Part shown: positions 42,051-54,508 of the stretch, one piece after another
Layout: each line of letters opens with the position of its first letter
Position numbering within the stretch: position 1 is the first letter of the stretch
Assembly: GCA_050084985.1 (NCBI GenBank)
Contig: JBITNC010000001.1
Span: forward strand, 86,924,001 to 86,988,000
Source of the DNA: Nageia nagi
Taxonomy: Eukaryota > Pinophyta
Length of the DNA stretch: 64,000 bases
Direction: 5' to 3'
Translations under genes and position numbers: made by a program
Notes under the pieces: model-generated
Database searches by the model: none
What the model was told of the DNA's origin: nothing
The model's input: only the letters and a program-made list of their open reading frames with translations

Positions 42051-43853
42051 TGTATTCCTTCAGAATTGCACTTTGAGTATGGGGTAACACACTATCATTA
42101 TTTTATTCTTTCATTTTTTTCAAGAAATTCTCCCTAGTCCCTATTCCATTTTCCATTAACATGTATTTAATCTTTTGTTTGAATTGAGTCTAAAGAGTTT
42201 TGGGTGTTGTCAACATCCAGCTTTTGTATATATAAGTCTTGGTCTTAAATATTTTATCTTAAAATTTTTTAGTCAAAATCTAGCAGGTGTTGCAACAACT
42301 CCTAGTGATCAACTTTAGTCATGTTAACAGTAAAAAAGGTCAAAAAATGTATATATAAAAGAGTCATGTTCAAGAGAAAATGTATCATATCTAAGTAGTA
42401 TTGTATTATGTATGGGTAGTGAAAGTTTAAGGAAAAGTCCAGGAGTTATTGTAAATATAGTGTTCAAGAGTTATCATAATTACAATGTTTGAGAGTTATC
42501 CTAAATACAATGCTTAGGATTTATTGTAAATACAATGTCTAAGAGTTGTTGAAAATATAGGCCCAAGTCATTTCCAAATACTTAGAAGGAGATACCTAGA
42601 AGTAAACATCACCCGTTGATTTTTAGTAGTGACATCATCATTTTTATAAAAAATTAGCAGGTCCCAAAATAAGCAATAGGGGGTGATATTTGATGAAGAT
42701 ACCAAATAAATCCCACTAATTTGAGTGATGATATTAGAACTTTTGGCTAAAATCAATAGGTACTAAGAAGAGCCAAATCATTAATAAATCCTAACAAAGA
42801 GAAATAGAACCCACCATACTAAGAAAGCAATGTTGGGCAAGAAGTAACACCCTGATCCACTTGATCTTAAGTGTTTGACACCTAGTGCCCTATTAATGTA
42901 TCGACTTCAACTCATTTCCACATAATGGTGGTAGTTTCTTCTTTAACTAAGTTGATATATTATTCATGGCCCCCATTACTCTATTCAATCAGAACTATAG
43001 TATGGATCATCAATGATTACAAAGAAGTAGATAACTATGGATAAAACATAATGCCAAATCGTACCTATCAAATTGTAGATGAGTACTTATTCAATCAACT
43101 ACAAAGCCAAAAAAGTGCATTCAATGATGTGTCAGGAAGATTATGGCTCAATGGATACAATTGCTCAAAAATTGCAAATTTCCAAATGATCATGCCATTG
43201 GTACTTATTCACTCTGTAATATAACATAATTATAATATTTATTGTAAATAGTTTTTTTTACTATCTTCAACCAAGATGAATAATTATGTGTATTTATGGT
43301 AGACAACCATCCAATCAGGCAGGTGAATGTATAAATAGTGGACTGTTATAAGTCAAAGAGGTCAAACATTCTAGCAAATTTGCCCAAGTCTATAAGATGC
43401 TTTCATATATGATAATGCTTTTCCATTTTGCAACAAGTGGTTGTTTATTACTTTTATGAATGTTATGTATGGGATGCTATCTTAAGTTGTGGCTATGTAT
43501 TATGATTTTGAGACCTTAAAGTTAAGATAGCTTGCTATTCTTAATCTTGGATATGGATTGCTACCTATGATACAATGCTCAGGTTGTATAGTTCTTGTTT
43601 AAGTTTTAGTTTAATATGTTTATCTCTTTCCTATAACTCTCTACCTTTTTATCTCTATCCTATAACTCTCTACTTTTTTATCTCTTTCCTGTTACTTTCA
43701 ACCTTTACAATAGATAGGAACTAACCTATAACCTGGATATTGAGTAGAAAACCAACATGAGTGCATTCCCACCATCTTCTGCTCTTTCAAGGAACCTACT
43801 ATTGTAAGAAATGAAGAACTTGACTAGACCAAACCCTTTGAGGTTACATTATA
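42051..43853 (+). repeat. 5' LTR of element F
   Basis: It starts TGTATTCCTTCAGAATTGC and ends near GAGGTTACATTATA. It matches 54,509-56,329 over its length. A run of short units of about 30 bp (GAGTTATC-(N)-AAATACAATGT) at 42,430-42,550 differs in number between the two LTRs. Confidence 0.85.
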
Positions 43854-43879
43854 CCAATCAATAGTAAAAGTTTTTATTT

Positions 43880-43915
43880 TTGGCATGCCCAATGGGACAT
43901 GAACTAAATTCCATA
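43880..43915 (+). other. Putative primer-binding region of element F
   Basis: TTTTTGGCATGCCCAATGGGAC at about 43,890-43,912, some 35 bp after the LTR. It resembles the TGG(C)-type sites found after the LTR in Tat-like elements. The tRNA cannot be named with confidence. Confidence 0.4.
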
Positions 43916-44249
43916 TTTAGCAAGTGTAAATAGGCTAGATAGCCATATTTGGTGGGCTATCAATTAGATTATTCAAATATTATAAGGTTCTTTTAACTTT
44001 TTTAGCAACTCTACTATCAACCAATCAATATTTTGAACCTTGGAACCTCTAGAATGCAGACTTACTAGAAGTCATGCTAGAAATTCCCTTAAATAGCCAA
44101 GGTTCTAAGAGTTATCAGTTCCTCATAGGGGGACTAAGCAAAATATTTCCCAGGTTGTACCCCATGTACTTCCCTCAAGGGAAATCCTACTATCAACTAC
44201 ATTCGATTCAACCCTTAAAGATCCTTCACTTGATACGAACACTCTAAGC

Positions 44250-45870
44250 ATGGCTCAATCGATCAATTTTTCTACTTGGAATAATGGTCATCCTTTGGTC
44301 ATTGCTATCAACTCCCTTGCTATACCTCAAGTAGAATTCAAAGTTTTGTCTAAATATGATGGGTTTGGTAAAACACCATATGAACATTATCAAGATGTAT
44401 CTTTGTTGGCTTCAAAATTTGATATCACTAATGAAATAATGATGACTAGATTATTATCACACTCTTTTAAAGGCAAAGCAACTAAATAGCTCAAAATTCT
44501 TATCCTTTAATTTATAAATTTATGGGGAGAGTTATGTTAAGCTTTAATTAAAATATTTACTATAGATGGTGATTATAGTACATTTTTGAACCTTATAGCA
44601 TGTATCAAGAGACATCCTCATGAGTCCATTGATGATTTCAATATCAGATTTGAGAGAACATAAAGATTTATTCTAGTAAGGATTAGACCAATAAGTGCAT
44701 AAGCTTTGGTATATTATAGAAAGGTCTTTCTTTTAAACCTTAATATGCTCATTATTATGTCAGGAGATGTCTTCCCAAATGTTTATCAGATAGCAAAAAC
44801 CTCTAAACATACCCTAGTATCCTCTGGAAAGATACAACCTAAAACCATTATACCATTAAATCCTAATTTACCTCCTAAATAAGTTTCATAGATTACTCAT
44901 CCTAGAGTTTTAGCCTTACCACCTTTGCCCAAATCTATTATTCAAAATCATATACCAGCATTACCTACTCTTGCATCCACTAGTACTAGTATTAATTCTA
45001 AATCTCAAGAGGAAGAAATAATAAGGCAGTTAGAGGTAACTATTAAGAACCTTACCAATAAGCTCACTCTACAAGAAAGATAAAATCAAGGTTTCAATTA
45101 CAAAAATTATGATAACCAATATCAACCTAGATTCCATCCCAAGATTAAACAATCAAAATAACCAAGTATCTCAAAAGTAATTAAAATTGCTATTATGATA
45201 AGTTCTATAGAGAGTGATGCTCTAAGCATTATGGAGTGGTGTCCCCCATGTTCAGCTCCTCATTTTCTAGACTCATGTGTAGTTTATCAACATCAGTATT
45301 TGGGATTACATTTAGACTAGATAGTGGAGTCTACATCAGATCCTATTGTTGATATCATCATGGTAAATTTTGGACTTCTAAGATATGCTAAAGAACAAGC
45401 CAACTGTGTTCAAACTAGAGCTTCTTCTTCAATAGTTCCATAACAACTTCAAATTGCTTAGCAAAATCAAGCATCTTTTCCAGTGCAACCTAAACCTAAG
45501 AAAGCTAAGGCTCCCTTAGCCTAACCATATAATCAACAAAATCAATTCTCAAGATATCTGGGTAATGTTTCATAGAATTCAGGTACTAATATTTTTGTTG
45601 AAACAAACCCCACTATGGCTAGAAAAGAAGTTTTGAAGAAAGAGAGATGTAATACATTGAGGTATCCATTTATTATAGATTATCATAAGAAAAAAGCTAC
45701 TTAATAATTTAGAACACATCAATAAGATGAATCAAGTAAGTTTTTCCCATATGCTCCATATAATATTATGAAAGAACTAAAGAAAAATCCTTCTAAGATG
45801 ACTATGTTTGATGTAGTAAAGATACTAGGTCAATTAGATCTTTTGCAAGAAGCTTTGAAATAAAAAATAG
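44250..45870 (+). pseudogene. Gag of element F
   Basis: It opens MAQSINFSTWNNGHPLVI, then YDGFGKTPYEHYQDVSLLAS, a retrotransposon gag region with HPHESIDDFNIRFERT, and a coiled-coil-like EEEIIRQLEVTIKNLTNKL. The distal part is Gln/Pro-rich (NQASFPVQPKPKKAKAPLA). One frame can be followed through most of it. The stops fall at Gln positions (for example FERT*RFI, SIVP*QLQIA*QNQ, THQ*DESS) or Trp. The zinc knuckle typical of many gags was not seen, which is common in Tat-like elements. Confidence 0.8.
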
Positions 45871-45959
45871 TAAGTAAAAAAATATTATCTTTACAATATC
45901 TGATGATGTCCCTCCATCTCCCATAGGTATAAGGATACCCCCACCATTCTATCTATCCC

Positions 45960-46357
45960 TTAGATTAGAAGGTTGGATAGTAAATAACTGTATGATAGAT
46001 ACCAGAGCTGTAATAACTATAATTCCTAAATCTATTGCAAATGAAATGAAGATGTACATTACAAGATGTATTGATGGTGTCATAAAATTAGATTCTTCCT
46101 TTATAGATGTTGTTGGTAGTGTTAAAGGGATCCCAATAATTTTGAATGCATTTTCTGATATTTCTGTTATTCAAAATATCATTATCTTTGATCTTTCATC
46201 TCTATTTGGAATATATTTATCCAAAGAATTCACTGCTAAATTGGGAGGGTACTTAGCTTTAGAATATACTCACCTTTTACTTTCCTTTCAAAATAAATAT
46301 GTAAAAATTCTAAATGAAGGTCCCAAAAGTGTTCATTTTAAGAAGGTCACAGAATAA
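45960..46357 (+). pseudogene. Aspartic protease of element F
   Basis: NCMIDTRAVITIIPKSIANE contains the catalytic Asp-Thr, but the following Gly is Arg (DTR in place of DTG/DSG). The domain continues to about 46,357 (HFKKVTE) without further stops. The active-site change alone would disable it. Confidence 0.75.
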
Positions 46358-46529
46358 AATTGTATAAATGGACTTCAACCTATGGAAGTATTTAAAAGGG
46401 ATACACTTAGAGAAACACTCCTAACAACTAAAATTCTTTCAGTAAATGATTTAAATTATCAGGTCACAAATCTTGGCATGGGTAATTATTATTTATATAA
46501 GAATGCATAGCTAATCTCGATCATAACTA

Positions 46530-47008
46530 AAAAGGAGCATGAGATATGGATAATGTACTTTAATGGATCTAAATGTAAGCATGGATGTGGAGTTGGAATT
46601 GTATTTAAATATTCAAAGGGATATATGAAGAGATTCTCATTCAAATTCAAATGGATCTGTACAAATAATACCACTGAGTATGAAGGCCTTTATTTAGGAT
46701 TATCTAAAGTGATCAGTATAGGCATCAGATGCTTAATTATCCATGGTGATTTAGAATTAGTCATAAAGCAAATAAAAAATCAAATTAGTGCAAAACACCA
46801 TTATCTAAATGCCTACATGAATAGAGTATGGGATTTATTAGAGTCATTCTTATTTGCCAATTTTGTATCTATTCCTAGAAGGTACAACCAAATAGCTGAT
46901 GAACTTGTTGGCAAAGGGGCACATTATAACCCTGCTCATTATAAAAGAGGAACTCTTGGAGTCAAAGTTCAATGTAGGTCTTTAGTACCTAATGTTACAA
47001 ATTTTTAG
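46530..47008 (+). pseudogene. Additional RNase H domain of element F, ahead of reverse transcriptase
   Basis: IMYFNGSKCKHGCGVGIVF, CTNNTTEYEGLYLGL, LIIHGDLELVIKQIKNQ and RYNQIADELVGKGAHYNP give the four conserved blocks of an RNase H of the archaeal-like type (D, E, D, D). The first Asp (usually FDGS) is Asn here. The 151-codon stretch from 46,553 is free of stops, unlike its neighbours. A second, classical RNase H follows the reverse transcriptase, so F has two. Its place between protease and reverse transcriptase is notable. Confidence 0.75.
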
Positions 47009-47379
47009 CAAGTATTTGATTTCAATGAGCATATAATGAACTTCTTATTGAATGTAGTAGTAGCTCACACTTTTGGTATTAAAAAATTACTTGACTATTT
47101 TCAAGAATTAGATGTTATCCAACTTAGAAATAGTGTTATACCAAAAAGATTACTCTCTTTTGAAAGACTATTTGATTTAAAAGATGCCTAGAAAACTAAA
47201 TTCTTGGCCATCCAGAAGGAGAGTTATGTTGACTTGGAAATAGAACCTGGTAAATATATAAATGTAGGGTCAAAATGTTCTGATGAAGAAAAAGCTATTA
47301 TGTATCAAATTTATCATGAGTTCTCCAAAGCAATTGCTTAGAATTATGATGATCTAAATACATATGATAAGAGTGTCAT

Positions 47380-48900
47380 CCAACACACAATTGAGCTTGA
47401 ACCAGATGCCAAATTATACAGAAAAAAATAAAAGTCAGTCAACCCAAAAATAGAAGAAATTATGATACAAGAATTGATCAAGTTGCTTGATTCAAAAATT
47501 ATTTATCATATCAAGCATTCTTCTTAGGTTGCAAATCTAGTTCTTATTATAAAGAAGAGTGGGGAAATTAGACTACATGTTGATTTCATATATTTGAATT
47601 ATCTCTCAAAGATAATTATCCTCTCTCACCTATGGAATAGATCTTGCATATAGTAGTTGAAGCTTACTATTTTTTAATGATTGGTGGTTACTTAAGATTT
47701 AACTGGATTTGGATGAAAGATGAAGATCAATACAAAACTACATTTACAACCAAATAAGGGACATTTGCTTTTCAAAGGATGCCTTTTGGTCTTTCTAATG
47801 TGGGAGCTACTTTTCAAAGAGCCATGGATCATGAATTTGGTGAATTGATAAATACGATTATCTTATTCTATTTGAATGATATTATAGTATTTTAAGAGTA
47901 GAAAGGATCATCTAGAATATCTCAAATTTGGGTGAAAGTTGAAGATTAATACAAAATTGTATTTACAACCAAATGGGGGACATTTGCTTTTCAAAAAATG
48001 CTTTTTTGTCTTTCTAATGTGGGAGCTACTTTTCAAAAAGCCATGGACCATGTATTTTGTGACCTAATAAATAAGATTATCTTAGTCTATCTAGATGATA
48101 TTACAACATTCTCTAAGAGCAGAAGGAATCATTTGGAACATCTCAGACAAATTTTTAAAAAATGCATGAAATTTGAGATTTCAATCAATCCTAAAACAAC
48201 TATTTTTATGGTTAACCAAGGAAAATTACTTGGCCAAATTATCTCAAAAGATAGATTAGTGATTGATCTAGATAGAGTGAAAAGTATTGAAGCATTTCCA
48301 CTCCCCTCCAACAAGAAAGCCTTACAATCATTTCTTGGTCAAATCAATTTTGTTAGAAAATTCATTAATGATTTTTTAGAAATTGTATCCCCAATCACTT
48401 CAATGCTAAAGAAATATGTTGTATTCTCTTGGTTAGATGAAGCAAAACTAACCTTTAAAGAGATTAAAAAGTTCCTGTACTTAAAAAATCTTGATATGTC
48501 AAAAGATTTCATCATGTATGCATATGGATCAGAAAAAAGCATTGCTGCAATTCTAACATAGAAAGATGAGAAGAAACAAGAACATATGATTACCTTTCAT
48601 AGTCAAACACTACATCAACACTAAAAAAGGTACTCATTTATTGAAAAGTAAGTGTTTTCCATAATGAAAGGACTTAATAAATTCAAATATTATGTGTCCC
48701 ACAATACAACATTTGTATTTGCTATCCATCCAAATGTAAGAAACTATGTTATACAAAGAGACTTAGGTTGGATTACTAAAATAATGGAATATGATATAGA
48801 AATTAAACCAACCAAGTTAATTAGAAGTATGGCTCTATGTGAAAATATAGCTGAAGCTTCACATATGATTACTATCATAGAGGATTAGTAGTAACTTAAT
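47380..48900 (+). pseudogene. Reverse transcriptase and classical RNase H of element F
   Basis: The start is VNPKIEEIMIQELIKLLDSK, then KKSGEIRLHVDF, then GTFAFQRMPFGLSNVGATFQ with YLNDI, and then the same segment again with YLDDI (48,000-48,110). After that come thumb and connection sequence (GKLLGQIISKDRLVIDL, SFLGQINFVRKFI) and RNase H (YAYGSEKSIAAIL..., ITFHSQTLH..., NVRNYVIQRDLGWITK) to about 48,890. The first RNase H Asp is Tyr. Several stops and frame changes occur. Confidence 0.85.
47711..48157 (+). repeat. Tandem duplication inside reverse transcriptase of element F
   Basis: About 220 bp (47,711-47,929) is repeated immediately at 47,930-48,157. Shared landmarks are AAAGATGAAGATCAATACAA / AAAGTTGAAGATTAATACAA, ACATTTGCTTTTCAAA and TCTTTCTAATGTGGGAGCTA. 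The copies have diverged by many substitutions, so the duplication is not recent. Confidence 0.85.
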
Positions 48901-48959
48901 GAAAAAAGTGATTGGATTAAGCAAATTATTTTTTATTTTCAAACTAGTAAATGTATTGA

Positions 48960-50160
48960 ATCTCTAAATAGATTTCAGAGAAGGAGATTCAAGTTGCATG
49001 CCTTGAAGTTTGTGATGATAGATGACTATCTTTATAGAAACAACTTTGATCAAATCCTATTAAGATGTGTGACTCATGATGAATCTTAGATAATATTGCA
49101 TGAATTTTATTATGATTCTTTGGTAGGAATTATAGTGGACCAACTATAACAACAAAAATATTACAAGTTGGGTATTATTGGCCCACCATATTTTAGAATT
49201 CATTCAAGATTATCTAGAAATGTGATAAATGTAGCAAATTTGTGAAAAAAAGAAGATAAGCTGCTATGCCTCTTAAACCTATGGTAGTTGAGGAACTTTT
49301 CCAACAATGGAGTATGGACTTCATTAGTGTTATAAACCCAAATTCCTTAATAAGACATAAGTTCATCTTAACTATAATAAATTATTTTACTAGATGGTCA
49401 GAAGCAATGCCATGTAAGTATGTAGATCAAGAGGTGGTGATAGAAATAATCCAAAGGATAATCACTTACTTTGGAATCCCACATATTATTGTCTTAGATA
49501 ATGGTTCCACATTTATTGGAGGTAAATTGTCAAACTTTGTTGTTGAATACAGGATATACTAGTTTTTCTTTTCAAATTATTACCTGCAAGGTAATGGGTT
49601 AACCAAATCAACTAATAAAAATCTAACTTGGATCATCAAAAAAAGAATTGAAGGAAATCCTAAATAGTGGCATTCACAATTGGACTTTGCATTATGGGTA
49701 GTTAGGATTAGTATTAAATCAACAATCAAAACATCCCCATATGCACTAGTGTATGGTAAAAGACCTATGTTGCAAATACACATTGAGTTACCAACATTAA
49801 AAATCCTATAAGAAATGGAGGACCATGACTTTGAGCCACTATAATCTAGATATAATTAGCTCCTAAAGTTAGAGGAATATCAAAACAAATCATATGAGAG
49901 ATTTTAGCATCACCAGCACATAGTTAAGAAATGGTTTGATAAGAAAAGTCTTCCCAGATGAAGTTTGAACTAGGTGACATTGTTCTCAAATGGGATGAGG
50001 AAAGAGCAAAGCTCGAAAGATGTCAAAAATTTGACTCTCTATGGAGTGGGCCTTATATCATCACTCAAGCCATGCAAAATAATGCATTCAAATTACAAGA
50101 TATCATCAGGTCTTGAAGCTTACCTATTCTTATTAATGGGATCTATTTGAAGCATTACCA
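48960..50160 (+). pseudogene. Integrase of element F
   Basis: The zinc-binding part is decayed (LLRCVTHDES...ILHEFYYDSL). The core has WSMDFISVINPN and IIVLDNGSTFIGGKL with the first two catalytic Asp residues. The third position (usual ...GNGLAESTNK) reads GNGLTKSTNK, so the Glu is Lys. The C-terminal part is recognisable (FDKKSLPR..., GPYIITQAM) to about 50,150. There are several stops at Gln/Trp sites. Confidence 0.8.
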
Positions 50161-50649
50161 GGTGATAGGGTGATTTCATAACAATCACTAAAAATTGTAT
50201 AGTGTATATAGTTTAAAAAAAATTTAAAGGCTTGTATATATTTTAGATAAAACACAACTTCCAAGAAAGTAGGTAGCCATTAATGTTCAACATTAATTCA
50301 ACATTATGCAAGGTTGATGTCAGTGCACTACCAAGTCGTCAACTGAATAGGGTAGCATTTAAGGAAATATTTCCTTGGATTTTTCAAACCATCGTACTAT
50401 TACCCTAGTTTAAATTGATGTGCTTCAAGTTGATTCATTCAACTTGTTGTCTACCAATCTGTATGATGTTCACATTTTGACATCTCAAGCATTAATTACC
50501 ATTAATAGATATCAATCATAAACCTTGTATGAATAAAACATCTTGCTTGCCCTTTGATTCAACACTTAGCCATTTTTGAGTATACGAGTTTCCATAATAA
50601 CTAGAGCCTAGAGTTTGTAGAGTTGAATCGAGCAGGGAAATATAGAGTT

Positions 50650-53600
50650 GTAGAACCTTATAGAGTGTAGATTCCAAGTCCCAAATGAAAAATAGAGGTT
50701 CTAAGAAGAGTGTTGACACCATGATGGCTTCTGAACCATCAACTGCTAAAATCAAACAATTGGATGCCAACCTAATTTCCATTTAGGAGGAATACCTCAA
50801 GAATGCTTTAGGGGTCAACTAGATTGAGATGGGGGTGATGAACCCAATTGATACAAGGAGGAATGACTCAAATTACATCCTTTTGCAACATATGAAGCCC
50901 AAAGTTGCTAGAAAAGGAGAATCTTTAGTGCACTCAAAAAGAGATGTCATGATTGATCAAGGCCTAACTTATTATGTGCCTTATGAATCATTCACCTACC
51001 TCTAGTTGTTGTATTCAATGGCACACAAGCATAACAAGGAAGGTTATGAGATAGGTATTTTTAGAGAATAAGAGTAAGAAGGGGAATTATAGTCAAAATT
51101 TGAAGTGATACTTGATTATTCCCTTGATTCTATTCTTCAAGCATTTGCTATCCTAGCTGATTAGTCTTTTCATATAAAGAAACAAATTGATTTGAGAAAA
51201 GAGAAGAATGATTTTCATAAAAATGTAGATGAAATGATAAATTAGATTGGTGAAGGATATCAAGGAAATAGCACCACAAAGCTCTTACCAAGATATGAAA
51301 TCATCCTATTTGAGAAGAAGATAGATAAAGAGATGTTATAAACACTGGCAGTTATTCTAGAGAAGAAAACCCAAATAGAAGCATATAAAGCCATGATGCG
51401 TATGGCTTACAATATTATAGAGGTACATGCCTACTATGATTTCTTGACTTTTATTTCTAATAAGATAAAGAGATGCATTTTCAAAATTGAAAAATTAGAC
51501 TTTAGACACTCTTCATATCTTTGGTGGCTCTTGGTCCATCAAAACCTCGATAAGCTTAAAAAGGTAAGACTACCAATTGAGCTGATGAACCCAAGTACTT
51601 GAATAGTACCAATTGATTTGAGGGTTCCAATCTTGACCAAGTTTCATGGGTCATATTATCAGTTTATGGATAAATTATATGCAATAATGGTGTAGATTTT
51701 GATAGGAAAGCTCTCCAATAGAGTACATAGGAGCACTATCCAGGAGTTGCAGGGAAGAAATAAAATCAATGACTAGTATTTTCTCAAGGATTGCATCATA
51801 ATTATTAGGTATGGGTATTATTAAAAACCATTTTTTTGCCTAAATATGTAACCCATCAATTATGTTCTATAGATATGAGTAAGAAAATATGTGCCATTGA
51901 GACCAAATATGGGTTTGGAGGTAGTTTTAAATTCATTATAAATATACTAGATTCTACTGAAAATTTCACTCTATTAGAAATAGGTTGTAAAGATAGTGTA
52001 GCAAAATTTATTGTACATAATTTTAAACTAGATATGGCAAAAGCCCCTTAGTGTATGAATCTTCATGAGAAATAACAAAAATAATAAGGTCAGGCAAGAA
52101 GCACCCAACCTTTGCCCATGAGCATAGACCTCATGTGGAATATTTTGTAAATAAAACTAAGAAGAAGAAATATACCTTGGACGGGAATTTACACCCTTGA
52201 ACAAGGCCGTGATGACCCTTGAAGGGATAAAATATACAAAAACTAGGAAAATAAGTGGCAAGATTTTATCCTTAGCCTAAAGATCCTCATCTAGTTAGTA
52301 GATTTAGACTAGGTATCCAATAAAATTCATTTTTTTACCAAGTTTAGATTTGAGTACACCATAAAAATGCATCATATTGAGAATGAATTGTTTGTTAAAT
52401 TAAAATACTATAAGTACTTGGAGTCAAAGTATTCTAAAGACTCCTTGCTAGAGTTAGGCTAGGCTCTTCCTCATAACTTTCAAGGAAAATCAGTTACAAG
52501 AGTGAGACAGATAGATGTTTGATAACCATCTAGTTCAAAATAGCTTGCTAAGAAGGGAAAATAATATCCCTCAGATACTTATACTACTTCTTGGGAGTAA
52601 TCTCCAAGGAGAATTCAAACCCTTGCTCAAAAATAACAAACCCCCAAAAAAGAGGAAAAACCTGTGAAGAGAGCATGCACTACATAACCTTGATCACAAA
52701 GGACTACACCACCTCCCAAAATCATAGAAGAAATGCTAGAGATTGTTGCAAATAAGGAAAAAATATTTGATGCAAAGGAATTGCAAGAGCCTTAAAAAAT
52801 AGGTATTGCTACCCAAGAGGAAGTCCTGGAAAAGGAAGAAGTCCAGGAAAAAGAGCATATGGAAATTCAACAAGGCAAAGAAAATGTACTTGGAGTAGGT
52901 AGATCTATAGTAGTTGCATTAGGATGCATACCAAGTGATGATGATGAATCTAGGAAGAAAAGAGACTCTAACCAAATGGACAAGGCTCATGTTAAAGATA
53001 AGGTCATGGAGGAAGTAGAAAAAGAAGTAGAAATGGAAGATCCTACACCTCTAGAGAAAATAAAACCCACTGAACAGGTCATAGTGTCCACCTCAAATGT
53101 AAATACTCCTCATTCTTTGATCTTTATAGCCTCCTAGGTGGAGATTAAATCAATTTTTTATATACAAATTATAGAGCCCATTGATTGGGCAACTTTTGTT
53201 AATAAACCTCTTGTGCTCCCTAAGTAATAGTCAAGAATCTTAAGCAAGGTAATAGAAGCATGAGATATTAAGATAGCACAAATTGCTTTCAAATAAGAAC
53301 AACTAGATACTACTCCCATGGCTATTATTGATATAAATATGTAGATTGCTTTAGCTGTAGACCAATTCAAAATTCTTGTAAATACTTCAATGGAATCTAG
53401 CAAAAGTCTTTAGGCCATGGAGGCTAAGGTAGATAGGTTAAATAAAAAGGTGGATCAATATAAAAATGATTGCTCCCTTAAGGACAAAACTATCATAAGG
53501 TTGAAAAAAAAAAATAAAGAACCACTTACAAAGCTCGATAAGTAGAAATCAAAATTTGAGAAGAGCTTAGAAGAAAATAAAGTTGAGTTAGGAAGTGTGA

Positions 53601-54460
53601 ATAAATTGATCCAGGATCTTAAAGCCTAAGAAACAATTATGGATAGCCAAAAGGCCAAACAAGTTGAAGTCGAATTGAAAAGGATAGTAGTAGCTAATAA
53701 AGTGCTTACTAATGATAATACAAAGTTGTTATTACTCATAAAAGGCTTCAAGAAGTCCCTAGTGGAGGAAATTGGAGATAAGATGATGGCTTTGTTGCAC
53801 ACTTGCACCTGTTAAAAGATCAGACTGAACAAGCCATCGAGTAATTTGATACATAGACTACTCTTCACCAATTAGCTCTAAAAATCCCAAGATAAATGGT
53901 TAAGAAGATGAAAACCTAGCTAAGGGCCTTAATTGAAAAAGATATAGCTTCCATTACTCTTAGGCCTAGGAAATCATATTTAAGGAGAATCAAAAATATA
54001 TGTGAACTCCAAAATTTGGTATTCAATATGGATATTTCTAAACACCAACTTAGCATAGAGCTAGGGTTTATCAACAAATTCTTTAATTGAATTAAAAGCC
54101 CTAAAATTACGGGAGGATCAAGATGTATAAGGTAGTGCTGTCATATGGGTAGCTAATACCATTCAATTATTTGAACAATATTTTTTTGAAAAATAAATCT
54201 CAACTCTTCAACAATTGAATGACCTCGCTTAGGAGGTAATTAGGAGATTCTTGCATGCTAGAAGGCTAGAGATTGCGCTAACAGGGTTCAAAGAAAATAC
54301 ATTCAAGATACAAGCCTCCCTTATTTTGTCACAAATTGATCATCAACACCTCAAAGAGCTAAATAAAAAGATTCAACCTTTCCTCCCTATGAAACTTGTG
54401 CCCCCATTAGAGATGCCCACTAAAGTTTCATCTGAACCAATGATTAAGAGTAATAAATAA
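50650..54460 (+). pseudogene. Long extra open region after integrase in element F
   Basis: About 3.8 kb of protein-like sequence follows the integrase. It starts near MMASEPSTAKIKQLDANL and contains KRDVMIDQGLTYYVPYESFT, YDFLTFISNKIKRCIFKIEK, ELMNPST, an acidic/basic stretch (KAHVKDKVMEEVEKEVEMED, 52,970-53,040) and a probable coiled coil (VDRLNKKVDQYKNDCSLKDK, 53,430-53,600). Stops are frequent but often sit where Gln or Trp would fit. I do not recognise the product. Extra genes before or after gag-pol are known in some Gypsy lineages, but I cannot name a match. Confidence 0.6.
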
Positions 54461-54508
54461 ACGATTTTATTCTCTAGCAAGCAGAGACCCTAAGAGCCAC
54501 CAAAAGAT

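Noticed and set aside
5485-54460. A nuclear code in which TAA and TAG mean Gln
   Set aside because: Many stops in the elements sit at Gln sites, which could suggest this. But Trp sites are hit as well (TGG to TAG, TGA and once TAA), the frames also carry indels and lost catalytic residues, and CAA/CAG are used normally. C-to-T decay explains it.
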